Assembly (NCBI RefSeq): GCF_003966895.1
Contig: NZ_AP018449.1
Location: forward strand, 627,424-691,423
Direction of reading: 5' to 3'
DNA from: Methylomusa anaerophila
GTDB lineage: Bacteria; Bacillota; Negativicutes; Sporomusales; Sporomusaceae
DNA: 64,000 nt
The translations under genes were made by a program, and so were the position numbers. Shown here one piece after another: positions 17,821 through 25,810 of this stretch (positions are counted from its first letter, which is position 1; each line of letters opens with the position of its first letter). Below the pieces are notes generated by a model. It was not told the origin of the DNA. It did no database searches and was given only the letters and a program-made list of their open reading frames with translations.

Positions 17821-18671
17821 TTGTATACAGAATACGATCCGAAATTTTTGAACCACTGACATTTTGCCTTTACTGCGTTTACAGCTGTTTTAACGTGATC
17901 GTCTTCCATGCTCCCTTCCATATCAAAAAAGAATATATACATCCCCAGCCCGGCACGGGCCGGCCGGGATTCTATCCGGGTCAGGTTTACTCCTCTTGCG
18001 GCAAATTCCTGCAAAATGTCACATAAGCTGCCGGGACGATCACCTTGTATTTTACAGACCAGAGAAGTTTTACAATTTTGTCCGCCCGGATTCACCGGCG
18101 TCCTGCTTAAGGCAACGAAGCGGGTGCAGTTGTTGGGATTGTCTTGGATGTCGTCGTCTACAGAGGTAAGACTATAGATCTCTCCCGCCCGCCGGCTGCC
18201 GATTGCCGCACCGCCTTTGACACCGCTGGCCACCAGATAAACAGCTTCCGCGGTGCTCGCCACCGACTTTAATTCCGCATTGGGATATTGACGGGACAAA
18301 TATTGCCGGCATTGGGCCAACGCCTGCGGATGGGAAATAATGGTTTTCACATCCTTGGTGCCGCTTTTCAGCAGCAGACTGTGCCGAATAGACCAGACAA
18401 TTTCCCTGGTAATTGCCAGGTCTACTTCATGGGCCAGCGTATCCATGGTAATGTTGACTGAACCTTCCAGAGAGTTTTCAATTGGCACCAGGCATTCCGA
18501 AATCTCGCCGCCCTCCACCCCCTGTATTGCCGCGCAAATGCTGTTATAAGGCACAAATCTCCCGAATTCACCGCGATAGATATTAAGAGCCACTTCTTCG
18601 CTGTAGGTACCTTGCGGACCAAGATACCCGATCAGCCGTTCAATTGCTGTCTGCTCGCAGGCAATAGCCAT
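17808..18671 (-). CDS. pheA: Prephenate dehydratase
   Basis: 287 aa. The type-2 periplasmic-binding-like catalytic domain starts IGYLGPQGTYSEEVAL. The catalytic TRF motif is present as NCTRFVALS near residue 190, and the C-terminal ACT domain has the Phe-binding ESRPAR segment. It converts prephenate to phenylpyruvate. GGAGG lies nine bases before the ATG at 18671. The upstream leader is a Phe-specific T-box. The last codons and stop lie in a partial repeat, so the C-terminus is slightly non-standard. Confidence 0.94.
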   Translation of the reverse strand: MAIACEQTAIERLIGYLGPQGTYSEEVALNIYRGEFGRFVPYNSICAAIQGVEGGEISECLVPIENSLEGSVNITMDTLAHEVDLAITREIVWSIRHSLLLKSGTKDVKTIISHPQALAQCRQYLSRQYPNAELKSVASTAEAVYLVASGVKGGAAIGSRRAGEIYSLTSVDDDIQDNPNNCTRFVALSRTPVNPGGQNCKTSLVCKIQGDRPGSLCDILQEFAARGVNLTRIESRPARAGLGMYIFFFDMEGSMEDDHVKTAVNAVKAKCQWFKNFGSYSVYNRLS

Positions 18672-18697
18672 CGTTACATTCCTCCATTTTTCTAAAA

Positions 18698-18994
18698 TAA
18701 AAAAGCCCTCATCCGTAAAGGACGAGAGCTGTTCTCGCGGTACCACCTTAATTATTCGCCGGGAAGGCGAATCACTTCAAAGAATACGGGCGCCAAGCCG
18801 ATATTCCCCTTAAGATAACGGTAAAGGTTTCCGTCGCCGCCTACCACTAAATAAAAGTTTCAGCACGCAACTCCGAGGCGAACTTCCGCAAACTCCCCGT
18901 ACCGGGTTCTCATCTTTCCCGGCTCTCTGTAACAAAGGCGGTATACGTACTTTTCCTCTTCATCGTTTTTGCATTCTTAGTATGCAATTGTTTT
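18698..18994 (-). promoter_or_regulatory. T-box leader (tRNA-Phe) of pheA-aroF
   Basis: A Stem I with AGAGAGCCGGG, then GCGGAAG-TTC-GCCTCGGAG places the specifier triplet TTC (Phe) at 18882-18880. The stem II motif CCGTTATC follows, then the T-box sequence AAGGTGGTACCGCGAGAAC at 18732-18750. The terminator stem AGCTCTCGTCC / TGAGGGCT with TTTTTTA is at 18698-18730. Uncharged tRNA-Phe should favour the antiterminator and switch on pheA-aroF. Confidence 0.92.
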
Positions 18995-19000
18995 GGTAAT

Positions 19001-19029
19001 AGATTATCATAGCAAGATATGGGTGTCAA
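19001..19029 (-). promoter_or_regulatory. Promoter of the pheA T-box transcript
   Basis: Minus-strand -35 TTGACA (19029-19024) and -10 TAATCT (19006-19001) with a 17-bp spacer. Transcription would start just at the 5' edge of the T-box leader. Confidence 0.7.
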
Positions 19030-19114
19030 GAAAAAAATGAATCATTACTGTCAAACCCAAAAACATATTTGGCCGTTATCAAATATAATTAAAATTAAAT
19101 ATTTTTATTATCTA

Positions 19115-19143
19115 TTGATTTTCTTAATTTTTTTTGCTATAAT
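19115..19143 (+). promoter_or_regulatory. Promoter of rubrerythrin gene
   Basis: -35 TTGATT (19115-19120), a 17-bp spacer and a perfect -10 TATAAT (19138-19143), about 68 bp before the start codon. Confidence 0.7.
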
Positions 19144-19174
19144 TTTATATGTAAATATAATTAATTATTATTTG

Positions 19175-19191
19175 TTAATAATAATTATTAA
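19175..19191. promoter_or_regulatory. Candidate PerR/Fur-type palindrome in rubrerythrin leader
   Basis: TTAATAAT-A-ATTATTAA is a perfect 8-1-8 palindrome resembling the 7-1-7 PerR/Fur box. A similar TATAATTAATTATTA is at 19156-19170. PerR control of reverse rubrerythrin is known in clostridia. The region is very AT-rich, so chance is a real alternative. Confidence 0.3.
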
Positions 19192-19210
19192 TTAAGAAGG
19201 AGTTTGTTAT

Positions 19211-19753
19211 ATGAAAAAATTTGTATGTACCATCTGTGGCTATGTTCATGAAGGAGATGCGGCGCCGGATGTATGCCCGCTGTGCAAGGCGCCGGCAGAC
19301 AAATTTATCGAGCAAGGCGCTGCCGCCTTAAACTGGGCTGATGAACACAGAATCGGCGTTGCTGCCGGTGTTGATTCCCAGGTGGTCGAAGGGCTCAAAA
19401 TGAACTTTATGGGTGAGTGTACTGAAATCGGCATGTATCTGGCTATGAGCCGGCAAGCTGACCGGGAAGGTTATCCGGAAGTAGCCGCGGCTTACAAACG
19501 AATAGCTTTTGAAGAAGCCGAACATGCCGCTAAATTCGCCGAACTTTTAGGCGAAGTGGTCTTCCCTTCAACCAAAAAGAACTTGGAACTGAGAGTGGAA
19601 GCGGAATATGGCGCCTGCCAAGGCAAGCTTGGTCTTGCCAAACGGGCGAAAGAACTTGGCCTGGATACTATCCATGACACCGTCCACGAAATGTGTAAAG
19701 ATGAAGCTCGTCATGGGGCAGCCTTTAAGGGACTTTTGGACCGTTATTTCTAA
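19211..19753 (+). CDS. Reverse rubrerythrin (rubredoxin domain first)
   Basis: 180 aa. The rubredoxin-type iron site is at the N-terminus ([10 protein letters not shown] and CPLCKAP), followed by a ferritin-like di-iron domain with two ExxH ligand sets ([10 protein letters not shown] near residue 103, [10 protein letters not shown] near 164). This reversed order defines the O2- and H2O2-reducing rubrerythrins of anaerobes, which use electrons from NADH:rubredoxin oxidoreductase. A strong ribosome-binding site (AAGGAG) precedes the ATG. Monocistronic; its terminator hairpin has been duplicated around a repeat. Confidence 0.93.
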   Translation: MKKFVCTICGYVHEGDAAPDVCPLCKAPADKFIEQGAAALNWADEHRIGVAAGVDSQVVEGLKMNFMGECTEIGMYLAMSRQADREGYPEVAAAYKRIAFEEAEHAAKFAELLGEVVFPSTKKNLELRVEAEYGACQGKLGLAKRAKELGLDTIHDTVHEMCKDEARHGAAFKGLLDRYF

Positions 19754-19770
19754 AAAGTAAAATTTTAAAG

Positions 19771-19795
19771 AACCGGACCCCTGCCGGGTCCGGTT
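19771..19795 (+). terminator. Terminator hairpin of rubrerythrin gene, left copy (no T-tract)
   Basis: AACCGGACCC-CTGCC-GGGTCCGGTT forms a 10-bp stem. It is followed by CAGCTTG and not by a T-run, so this copy has been cut off from its U-tract by the inserted repeat. The same 25 bases recur exactly at 19938-19962. Confidence 0.8.
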
Positions 19796-19937
19796 CAGCT
19801 TGTCGACAAACCCCGGGCTGTTCAAAAACGAGCATAGCTAGGCGCACCGGAAGAGCCCGCCGCGCCGCGTACTTAGGGGGTACGCAAGCAAGGGCTCTGA
19901 GGAGCAACGACGCTAGGCGAAGTTTTTCAACAGCCTA
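19796..19937. repeat. Foldback mobile-element-like repeat, copy 1
   Basis: About 142 bp. It opens with a 20-nt tail CAGCTTGTCGACAAACCCCG, then inverted ends GGCTGTTCAAAAA / TTTTTCAACAGCC. The inner arms carry TAGGCG, and the centre has GCGTAC...GTACGC. It is almost identical to 38493-38635 and flanked by an exact 25-bp duplication of the terminator hairpin. It has no coding capacity. Confidence 0.88.
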
Positions 19938-19962
19938 AACCGGACCCCTGCCGGGTCCGGTT
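19938..19962 (+). terminator. Terminator hairpin of rubrerythrin gene, right copy
   Basis: Exact duplicate of 19771-19795, here followed by TTCTTTATT, which can act as the U-tract. Confidence 0.75.
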
Positions 19963-19969
19963 TCTTTAT

Positions 19970-21040
19970 TCACCCATTGTCGAATCTTTCGATTCTGATA
20001 TTGGGGCTTTTTCCCAGATCCACTACTTCACCTGCCAATGTCCTTACTATGGGAAAACGTGAATCATTGCTGTGGAAGTATGTCACCAGTGCGCGGCGTC
20101 CGTCATTTAACACAACCCCCGTATTCATCAAGGCATCCCGGACTTTTCTAATAAAAATCTGGGTAATTTCCGGATCAAGACTGGAAAACATTTCATCGCG
20201 CAGTATGTCAAGAGTGTAGAATGAATCAATCTTCCTGGTTCGGCAAGTGAGATTATGAAAAAAATCGGCAACAGCAATGATCCTGGCATAAGGATGAATT
20301 CTTTCCGCCGAATAGCCCATCGGTATACCTGTTCCATCCATCTTTTCGTGATGCTGCAAAACTCCTAAAACAATTTCCTTGGGTATGCCTATGGTTTTTT
20401 TCAACAAGATTGCGGCATTTTCAATATGTTCCGACTGGCTGGTTCGTCCGGTGGGCGAAGGGATAAGCCTGCCGATATCATGTATCAGGCCGGCCAAAGT
20501 AGCCTGTATTATTTGCTCATGGTTAAAGCCCATCTCGCGGCTAATGATAGCAGTCAAACTGGCAACAACGACAGCATGCACCTTAAAATCGTCATCTTCG
20601 TCAAAATTACGGGTAATTACCCTTTCCGCCAGTCCGTTCTTTTCTAAAAGCTCGGAAAAAATACTGTGGGATATTTCTTGCAAAGGTTTAAGCGGAATGG
20701 TTCTGTATTTGGGTACTGAATCAAAAACGCTATCAACATTAATAAGCAACTGGTCGATTTTTTTGTCAATTTCCAAAAAAGCCTTAGCTTTATCTGCGTC
20801 AATAGTCTGGACAATATTCTCAACAATGCCGGTATCGCCGGTATCGCCGGCGTTGCTGGCGTCGTCGGAATAATTTTCAATAAGGACTTGAATGACGCCC
20901 CAATTCTGCAATAATTGGATGGAGCGGGTGGTCAGGCAGGCGCCTTTACTCAACAGCACTTTTCCCATATTAGCACAGACAGAGTCCCCCAGGACCTGGC
21001 CAGGTGAAATTTCTCTAACGTTTACCCATTTTGCGCCCAC
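19970..21040 (-). CDS. HD-GYP domain phosphodiesterase
   Basis: About 356 aa. The N-terminal 120 residues begin VNVREISPGQVLGDSVCANMGKVLLSKGA, the DUF3391-like lead often seen in these proteins. The HD-GYP domain follows, with LIHDIGRLIPS, GVLQHHEKMDGTGIPMG and AVADFFHNLT. Such enzymes hydrolyse c-di-GMP. The third motif reads GIP in place of GYP, which is common. The start was placed at a GTG (21040) that follows GGGAGAG by seven bases; the longer frame upstream has no good site. Together with the PilZ and GGDEF-EAL genes it forms a local c-di-GMP group. Confidence 0.85.
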   Translation of the reverse strand: MGAKWVNVREISPGQVLGDSVCANMGKVLLSKGACLTTRSIQLLQNWGVIQVLIENYSDDASNAGDTGDTGIVENIVQTIDADKAKAFLEIDKKIDQLLINVDSVFDSVPKYRTIPLKPLQEISHSIFSELLEKNGLAERVITRNFDEDDDFKVHAVVVASLTAIISREMGFNHEQIIQATLAGLIHDIGRLIPSPTGRTSQSEHIENAAILLKKTIGIPKEIVLGVLQHHEKMDGTGIPMGYSAERIHPYARIIAVADFFHNLTCRTRKIDSFYTLDILRDEMFSSLDPEITQIFIRKVRDALMNTGVVLNDGRRALVTYFHSNDSRFPIVRTLAGEVVDLGKSPNIRIERFDNG

Positions 21041-21175
21041 TAGGGGTCTCTCCCTTCTATAAATTCCGCTACCGCACGGAAAACCTGATAACTTAAATTG
21101 TATGCGGATAATCAATTGTTATATATCAGACTAAAGTCCTATTTTTTAGTTTTTTATAAAACATTAACATTAAAA

Positions 21176-22120
21176 TTACAAATCAGTCCTGTTATTCTCC
21201 CCTGCCGGAATATGATAAGCCAGCTTAAGAGCTCCCATAGCCGGTTCGTCTTTGCCGACACTCACGTGCGCCAGCCCCGTCAGTTCTTTGACAACCCGCT
21301 CTCTTACCGGAGAAACATTTTGCAGTATGCTTCCGTAAACAACGACTTCGGCTGCTCCCTGGCCGCAATCAGCGGCAAAACCTTTACGGAACAGCGATTT
21401 AACCAGTTCAGCCAAGTCCCGGCCTGCATCAGACAATATTTCAATTGCCATTTTATCGCCCTTGGCTGCGGCTGCGGCAACTACCCTGGCTAAGGCGGCG
21501 ATATTTGCTTTTATGGTATCAGGATGATATAAATAGCCGATCAATTGGGAAAAGTCATACAATTTAAGATGGCTGATGATGTCGGCCAACAAGCAGGTGG
21601 GGATATCTCGCCCCTCCTGCGCTTTTATGCTTCTTGCCAATGCCTGCCTGCCAATAAAATAACCGCTGCCCTCATCACTCACCAAATGCCCCCAGCCACC
21701 AGCCCGGAAGATTTCGCCGCGATTGTTAACGCCGTAGGCAATGGAGCCTGTCCCGCTGATGAGAACAATTCCTTCCGGTTTACCCAGACCGGCTGTTAAA
21801 GCGGCAACCGCGTCGTTGACGATAAGACAGCGGCAGTTCAAGCCCAGCTCACTTAACGCCCTTCGCAGTTTCACCCCGTCGCAATGAGAGTCGGCTCCTG
21901 CCAGTCCCAAACTTATGATAATAAGCTTATCTTGCCGCAGATTGTAGGTCTTACACACAGTTTCGACAATGCCGTTTACTACCTGTTTAAACTGATCGAG
22001 ACCAATTATATGGTAATTGGCAGGGCCTGCTTCCACCCGTCCAATTATATTGCCTGCCGGATCACCGGCGTAAGCGACAGTTTTACTGCCGCCGCCGTCG
22101 ACTCCGAGGAGCCACTGCAT
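21176..22120 (-). CDS. N-acetylglucosamine kinase (BadF/BcrA ATPase family)
   Basis: 314 aa. ASKHA fold with the phosphate-binding GVDGGGSKTVAYAGD at residues 5-19, the second phosphate loop ISGTGSIAYGVNNRG near 120, and GGWGHLVSDEGSGYFIG, a stretch typical of GlcNAc kinases. It would phosphorylate N-acetylglucosamine released from cell wall turnover. GGGGAGG lies eight bases before the ATG at 22120; the ATG nine bases upstream is less well spaced. Other BcrA-type ATPases are a weaker alternative. Confidence 0.85.
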   Translation of the reverse strand: MQWLLGVDGGGSKTVAYAGDPAGNIIGRVEAGPANYHIIGLDQFKQVVNGIVETVCKTYNLRQDKLIIISLGLAGADSHCDGVKLRRALSELGLNCRCLIVNDAVAALTAGLGKPEGIVLISGTGSIAYGVNNRGEIFRAGGWGHLVSDEGSGYFIGRQALARSIKAQEGRDIPTCLLADIISHLKLYDFSQLIGYLYHPDTIKANIAALARVVAAAAAKGDKMAIEILSDAGRDLAELVKSLFRKGFAADCGQGAAEVVVYGSILQNVSPVRERVVKELTGLAHVSVGKDEPAMGALKLAYHIPAGENNRTDL

Positions 22121-22305
22121 GTTACCCACCTCCCCTTTGTGTAACCAATATCTGTTAACGCTGGCAATATATTGTCTACCGGCAATTTTTCCATTTTTCT
22201 ATGCCATTACCTGTTCATTAAAGAATATCCGCAGGGAAAATCATATATACTTGTGGAAGATATAATTTCCAGCGAATAACCAACAAATAGGAAAGGAGCA
22301 AAATA

Positions 22306-23568
22306 TTGTTAACACAATTACCCAGACCCAAACCTTTTCACCCGCCTGACATTAGAGCCCGGGAGTTTCTGAAATTCTTAGGACCGGGTATTTTAGTTAC
22401 CGTGGGGTTCATCGACCCCGGAAACTGGGCGTCAAATATTGCGGCCGGATCCGATTACGGTTATAGACTCCTCTGGATGGTCACTCTCTCAACCATAATG
22501 CTGGTTGTATTGCAGCATAATGTGGCTCATCTGGGTATAGCAACAGGTTACTGCCTCTCGGAAGCAGCCACGGCGTACTTGCCCCGTTGGCTTTCCCGCC
22601 TTATCCTGGCCACAGCCATGGGCGCCGCGGTTGCTACCGCGTTGGCGGAAATACTGGGAATGGCTATCGCGTTAAATATCCTGTTTGCCATCCCCATCCC
22701 GCTAGGGTCGGTTGCGGCCGCTTTTGCATCCGGCTCCTTATTATGGGCAAGTTCTTACCGGTACCTGGAAAAATGGATAGCAGGCTTTGTCTCCATCGTT
22801 GGCATTTCTTTTTTATTTGAACTCAGTCTGATCCATGTGGATTGGCCGCAAGCAACGGCAAGCTGGGTAATCCCTGCCGTTCCCCCGGGAAGTCTCCCCA
22901 TCATTATGAGTGTGTTGGGAGCAGTGGTTATGCCCCACAATCTGTTCTTGCATTCGGAAATCATTCAAAGCCGGCAGTGGAACCTGGAAAACGAAGAAAT
23001 CATTAACCGGCAGTTAAAATTTGAGTTTACCGATACTTTGTTTTCCATGATAATCGGCTGGGCAATCAACAGTGCTATGATTATTGTTGCCGCCGCCACA
23101 TTTTATCAGTTCGGCATTCATATCAGCACTCTTGAACAGGCGGAGGGAATGCTGCGGCCCCTTATTGGCGGCACAGCATCCACGGTTTTTGCCGTAGCTC
23201 TCTTATTTGCCGGATTTTCTTCCACGAGTACCGCCGGTATGGCTGGCGGCAGCATTTTCGCCGGCCTTTTCCATGAGCCCTATAACATTAAAGATCCTCA
23301 TAGCCGGTGGGGAGTATTAATTACATACATTGCCGCGGTTCTCATAATTTTCTTCGTCGCCAACCCTTTTAACGGACTGGTTTTCTCGCAAATGATGCTA
23401 AGCGTCCAGCTGCCGGTTACTATTTTTCTCCAGATTTATCTAACTTCGTCTCCCGCCGTCATGGGCAAGTACGCCAACAATCTTAGACTTAAAGCAACCC
23501 TCCTGATTATCGGCGGCATTGTGAGTTTTTTGAATCTGTGGCTGTTGGCGGATTTCCTGCTTCACTAA
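22306..23568 (+). CDS. mntH: Nramp-family divalent metal (Mn2+/Fe2+) transporter
   Basis: 420 aa with 11 predicted membrane segments. The helix 1 metal-binding motif DPGNW (residues 37-41) and the helix 6 motif MPHN (near 206) are intact, as needed for Mn2+ or Fe2+ uptake by proton symport. It starts at TTG, placed by AAAGGAG seven bases upstream. Monocistronic. The gene's end abuts a decayed chrA on the other strand. Confidence 0.9.
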   Translation: MLTQLPRPKPFHPPDIRAREFLKFLGPGILVTVGFIDPGNWASNIAAGSDYGYRLLWMVTLSTIMLVVLQHNVAHLGIATGYCLSEAATAYLPRWLSRLILATAMGAAVATALAEILGMAIALNILFAIPIPLGSVAAAFASGSLLWASSYRYLEKWIAGFVSIVGISFLFELSLIHVDWPQATASWVIPAVPPGSLPIIMSVLGAVVMPHNLFLHSEIIQSRQWNLENEEIINRQLKFEFTDTLFSMIIGWAINSAMIIVAAATFYQFGIHISTLEQAEGMLRPLIGGTASTVFAVALLFAGFSSTSTAGMAGGSIFAGLFHEPYNIKDPHSRWGVLITYIAAVLIIFFVANPFNGLVFSQMMLSVQLPVTIFLQIYLTSSPAVMGKYANNLRLKATLLIIGGIVSFLNLWLLADFLLH

Positions 23569-23735
23569 CTGCGGGCCTTTAATGGCGGCAGTCCATACCG
23601 GAGCATACAGCACCGCCGGCAATATACCGGCTACAGCAGCGTTAATTGACCGCAGCGCGGCTTGGAAACGGGGCTTACGTGCTTCGACCCGGAGAAAAAT
23701 AAACGGTGTTAATAATAATTCAAGATTCAAGATCT
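23569..23735 (-). pseudogene. Remnant of chromate transporter (chrA) C-terminus
   Basis: The minus-strand frame reads TPFIFLRVEARKPRFQAALR then INAAVAGILPAVLYAPVWTA. This matches the conserved ChrA C-terminal segment, where a sequence like RFRAALAGINAAVVG is followed by LYDPVWTSAI. Nothing recognisable of ChrA lies upstream; the frame runs into the 3' end of the ATPase gene at 23828, and there is no start codon or ribosome-binding site. It is a decayed leftover. Confidence 0.65.
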
Positions 23736-23827
23736 GATTACCTGCCAACGCATAGATATCTGGCAACATAACATTTTGACTTTCAGCAATAAAGTTCGGA
23801 CTGTTATTCCCCAGGGTTATTATGCTT

Positions 23828-24919
23828 TCACTTCCTGTACGCCAATACTCGCGCCAGCGTTTTTTCCCATACCGCTTGAATTCCGTCAAAATTATTGCCG
23901 GGGATGTGGCAGGTTTCCAAATCATCCTGCAGCTTCTTGGCCAAACGGATACATGATATGGCTTGTTCAAACAGCTCCCAGAAATATCTTCGGTCATAGG
24001 CGGTATTGGTGTCATATTTTTCAACATCGGTCTTGTTCAGACAATCGTTCATATCAATCACAGCCGCCGGTTTATCCGGAATTTGGTTATGCGGGGTAAT
24101 AGCAGTTGTAACAGCTACAGATATGGCAGGAATCACCAAATGCTCCGGCTTTTCCGGATCCAGCGGGCAATAGAAGACTTCAACATCCAGACCCCTCACA
24201 ACCGCCGCTTCAATCAGCTTCTGCACTACTGTACTCTTACCTGTTCCCGGGGCTCCTTTAATCACATAGCATTTAGCGGTACGCCACACCGACGTTTCCA
24301 GATAGTGAACCGGGCCGTTACCGGTAATGGCTGAAGCAAAGAGCCGCCGCACTTTGCCGGCGCCATTGGCCCGCAGGCCAAAAAAAATGTCGTTAACCAG
24401 GTCACTTGCCTTACCATTGGCGGTGGCAAAATCCATGGCTCTTGTATGGATAGCTTCCCAATCATCATAGATGGCTTTGGCTGCCCGGAGCATGCGGTGC
24501 GCCCGCCGGAAGCTATTCCTGATCTCGCTGTTATGAGCCAGGACTTGGTCCTTATTCAGAAGCTGGTTATTTTCGTCCCAAAACTCTCCCAAATAAATTA
24601 TTTCATCTACACCGCCCGTGTTTTCCATGTCAAAAATATACGGAATGGCGCCATCAATAAAAGCAACCTGCAATTCCGGCAACACTACACCATCCAGCAA
24701 GTTGTTGTTACTTGAGCAGTGGTGATACTCCACATCAGAGCCTTCGCCAGCCAGGGCTTCTCCCATCTTGCGCATGAATTTGGCTTTGCCGGTCCCGGGT
24801 CCTCCTTTTACGATAAAAATCCGGTTGCCTGGTATGGGAATTAAAGAATGATAAAAAGAATAAAAACCGTCCGGTGTATGCCCGCCGGAAAACAAATGCC
24901 GAATTTTTCCCTTGGCCAT
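23828..24919 (-). CDS. Two-P-loop ATPase of unknown function (PRK06851-like)
   Basis: 363 aa with two nucleotide-binding halves. The first Walker A is VKGGPGTGKAKFMRK near residue 38; it has an unusual Ala-Lys after GTGK. The second is IKGAPGTGKSTVVQK near residue 220. HHCSSNNNLLDGVVLPEL and FYCPLDPEKPEHLVIP occupy matching places after each P-loop, so the protein is an internal duplication. The family is common in spore-formers and has no assigned role. AAGGAGG precedes the ATG. Confidence 0.75.
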   Translation of the reverse strand: MAKGKIRHLFSGGHTPDGFYSFYHSLIPIPGNRIFIVKGGPGTGKAKFMRKMGEALAGEGSDVEYHHCSSNNNLLDGVVLPELQVAFIDGAIPYIFDMENTGGVDEIIYLGEFWDENNQLLNKDQVLAHNSEIRNSFRRAHRMLRAAKAIYDDWEAIHTRAMDFATANGKASDLVNDIFFGLRANGAGKVRRLFASAITGNGPVHYLETSVWRTAKCYVIKGAPGTGKSTVVQKLIEAAVVRGLDVEVFYCPLDPEKPEHLVIPAISVAVTTAITPHNQIPDKPAAVIDMNDCLNKTDVEKYDTNTAYDRRYFWELFEQAISCIRLAKKLQDDLETCHIPGNNFDGIQAVWEKTLARVLAYRK

Positions 24920-24995
24920 GAACGCTCAGCCTCCTTAAATTATCGGTATAACTCCATGCAAAGAGCCTGTATTCAGCCATCATACCTATGAAGCT

Positions 24996-25529
24996 TTATC
25001 TCATGTCCGCGGATTGCAGCCAATTATCCAATGCCCGGATAGTACCGTTTATGTCACTTTGTATCAAGCGCTTTCTTGCATCTTCCCGGCTTTCTTTCTC
25101 ATCCGTAGGCCAGCCATAAAGTTCATCAATTAACCCGAGGACATGCCCTATCATGGTTTCCAGTTTATGATCCGGAGTGTCTTCTATCCCCCTGCTAATA
25201 TTCTCCTGATGGTAAAGACAACTGTGCGCATGCAGGTTTAACCATGCGCGCCTAACTTCCTTACCAAGAAATAAATACTGCTCATCAGTCAGATCTTTGC
25301 CGGCATCTTCTTTAATAATCATCTTTGTTTTTTCCCATAACTGACAAATATGTTGTTTATACGTGCCGGTACTTTTATCTTCAATATCGAAGCTGATCCG
25401 GGGCTCGTTTTGCAACTGCGCCGAAGCAGCTTTTCTTTCGGTTCTTTCCCCGCTTTCCCCGGTACAGCCGGTAACAATAAGAAATAAGCACTGACAGACA
25501 ATCATTAGAACCGTTATTAACCGCTTCAT
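24996..25529 (-). CDS. Hypothetical lipoprotein
   Basis: 177 aa. A lipoprotein signal peptide (MKRLITVLMIVCQCLFLIVTGC) has the lipobox IVTGC with the acylated Cys at residue 22. The mature part is hydrophilic and helical, with no domain I can name. Lies 76 bp upstream of the ATPase at 24919 and could share its transcript. Confidence 0.7.
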   Translation of the reverse strand: MKRLITVLMIVCQCLFLIVTGCTGESGERTERKAASAQLQNEPRISFDIEDKSTGTYKQHICQLWEKTKMIIKEDAGKDLTDEQYLFLGKEVRRAWLNLHAHSCLYHQENISRGIEDTPDHKLETMIGHVLGLIDELYGWPTDEKESREDARKRLIQSDINGTIRALDNWLQSADMR

Positions 25530-25639
25530 CGTAATCCCCCAAGAAAGTTTGGTTTTCTACTATAGCATATTAGCGGCAATGAACCTTTATGAAAGGTTGT
25601 ATTAAAAAAAACGGCTAACGCGTCTTTTTGACGACCGTA

Positions 25640-25711
25640 GGCGCAGGACAGCCTTATTATAAACGAAGGTTAAACGATAGTGTCGAAGCGTTAATAAGGC
25701 TGTCCTGCGCC
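25640..25711. repeat. Hairpin repeat with GAAGGTTAAACG core
   Basis: Perfect 20-bp arms GGCGCAGGACAGCCTTATTA enclose a roughly 32-nt core (AAACGAAGGTTAAACGATAG then TGTCGAAGCG). The core aligns with that at 34559-34657 although the arms are unrelated. No coding potential. Confidence 0.75.
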
Positions 25712-25745
25712 GTTCCTAAACAGATACTTTCTTGGATAATAAAAA

Positions 25746-25781
25746 AACGCCGTTGTTTCCCGCCGGGAAAACAACAGCGTT
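25746..25781. terminator. Bidirectional intrinsic terminator after malic enzyme gene
   Basis: AACGCCGTTGTTT-CCCGCCGGG-AAAACAACAGCGTT forms a long stem with seven or more T residues beyond it on both strands. It terminates the malic enzyme transcript on the minus strand. Confidence 0.85.
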
Positions 25782-25810
25782 TTTTTTATTTTTTAATACC
25801 TTCCTTGGGA

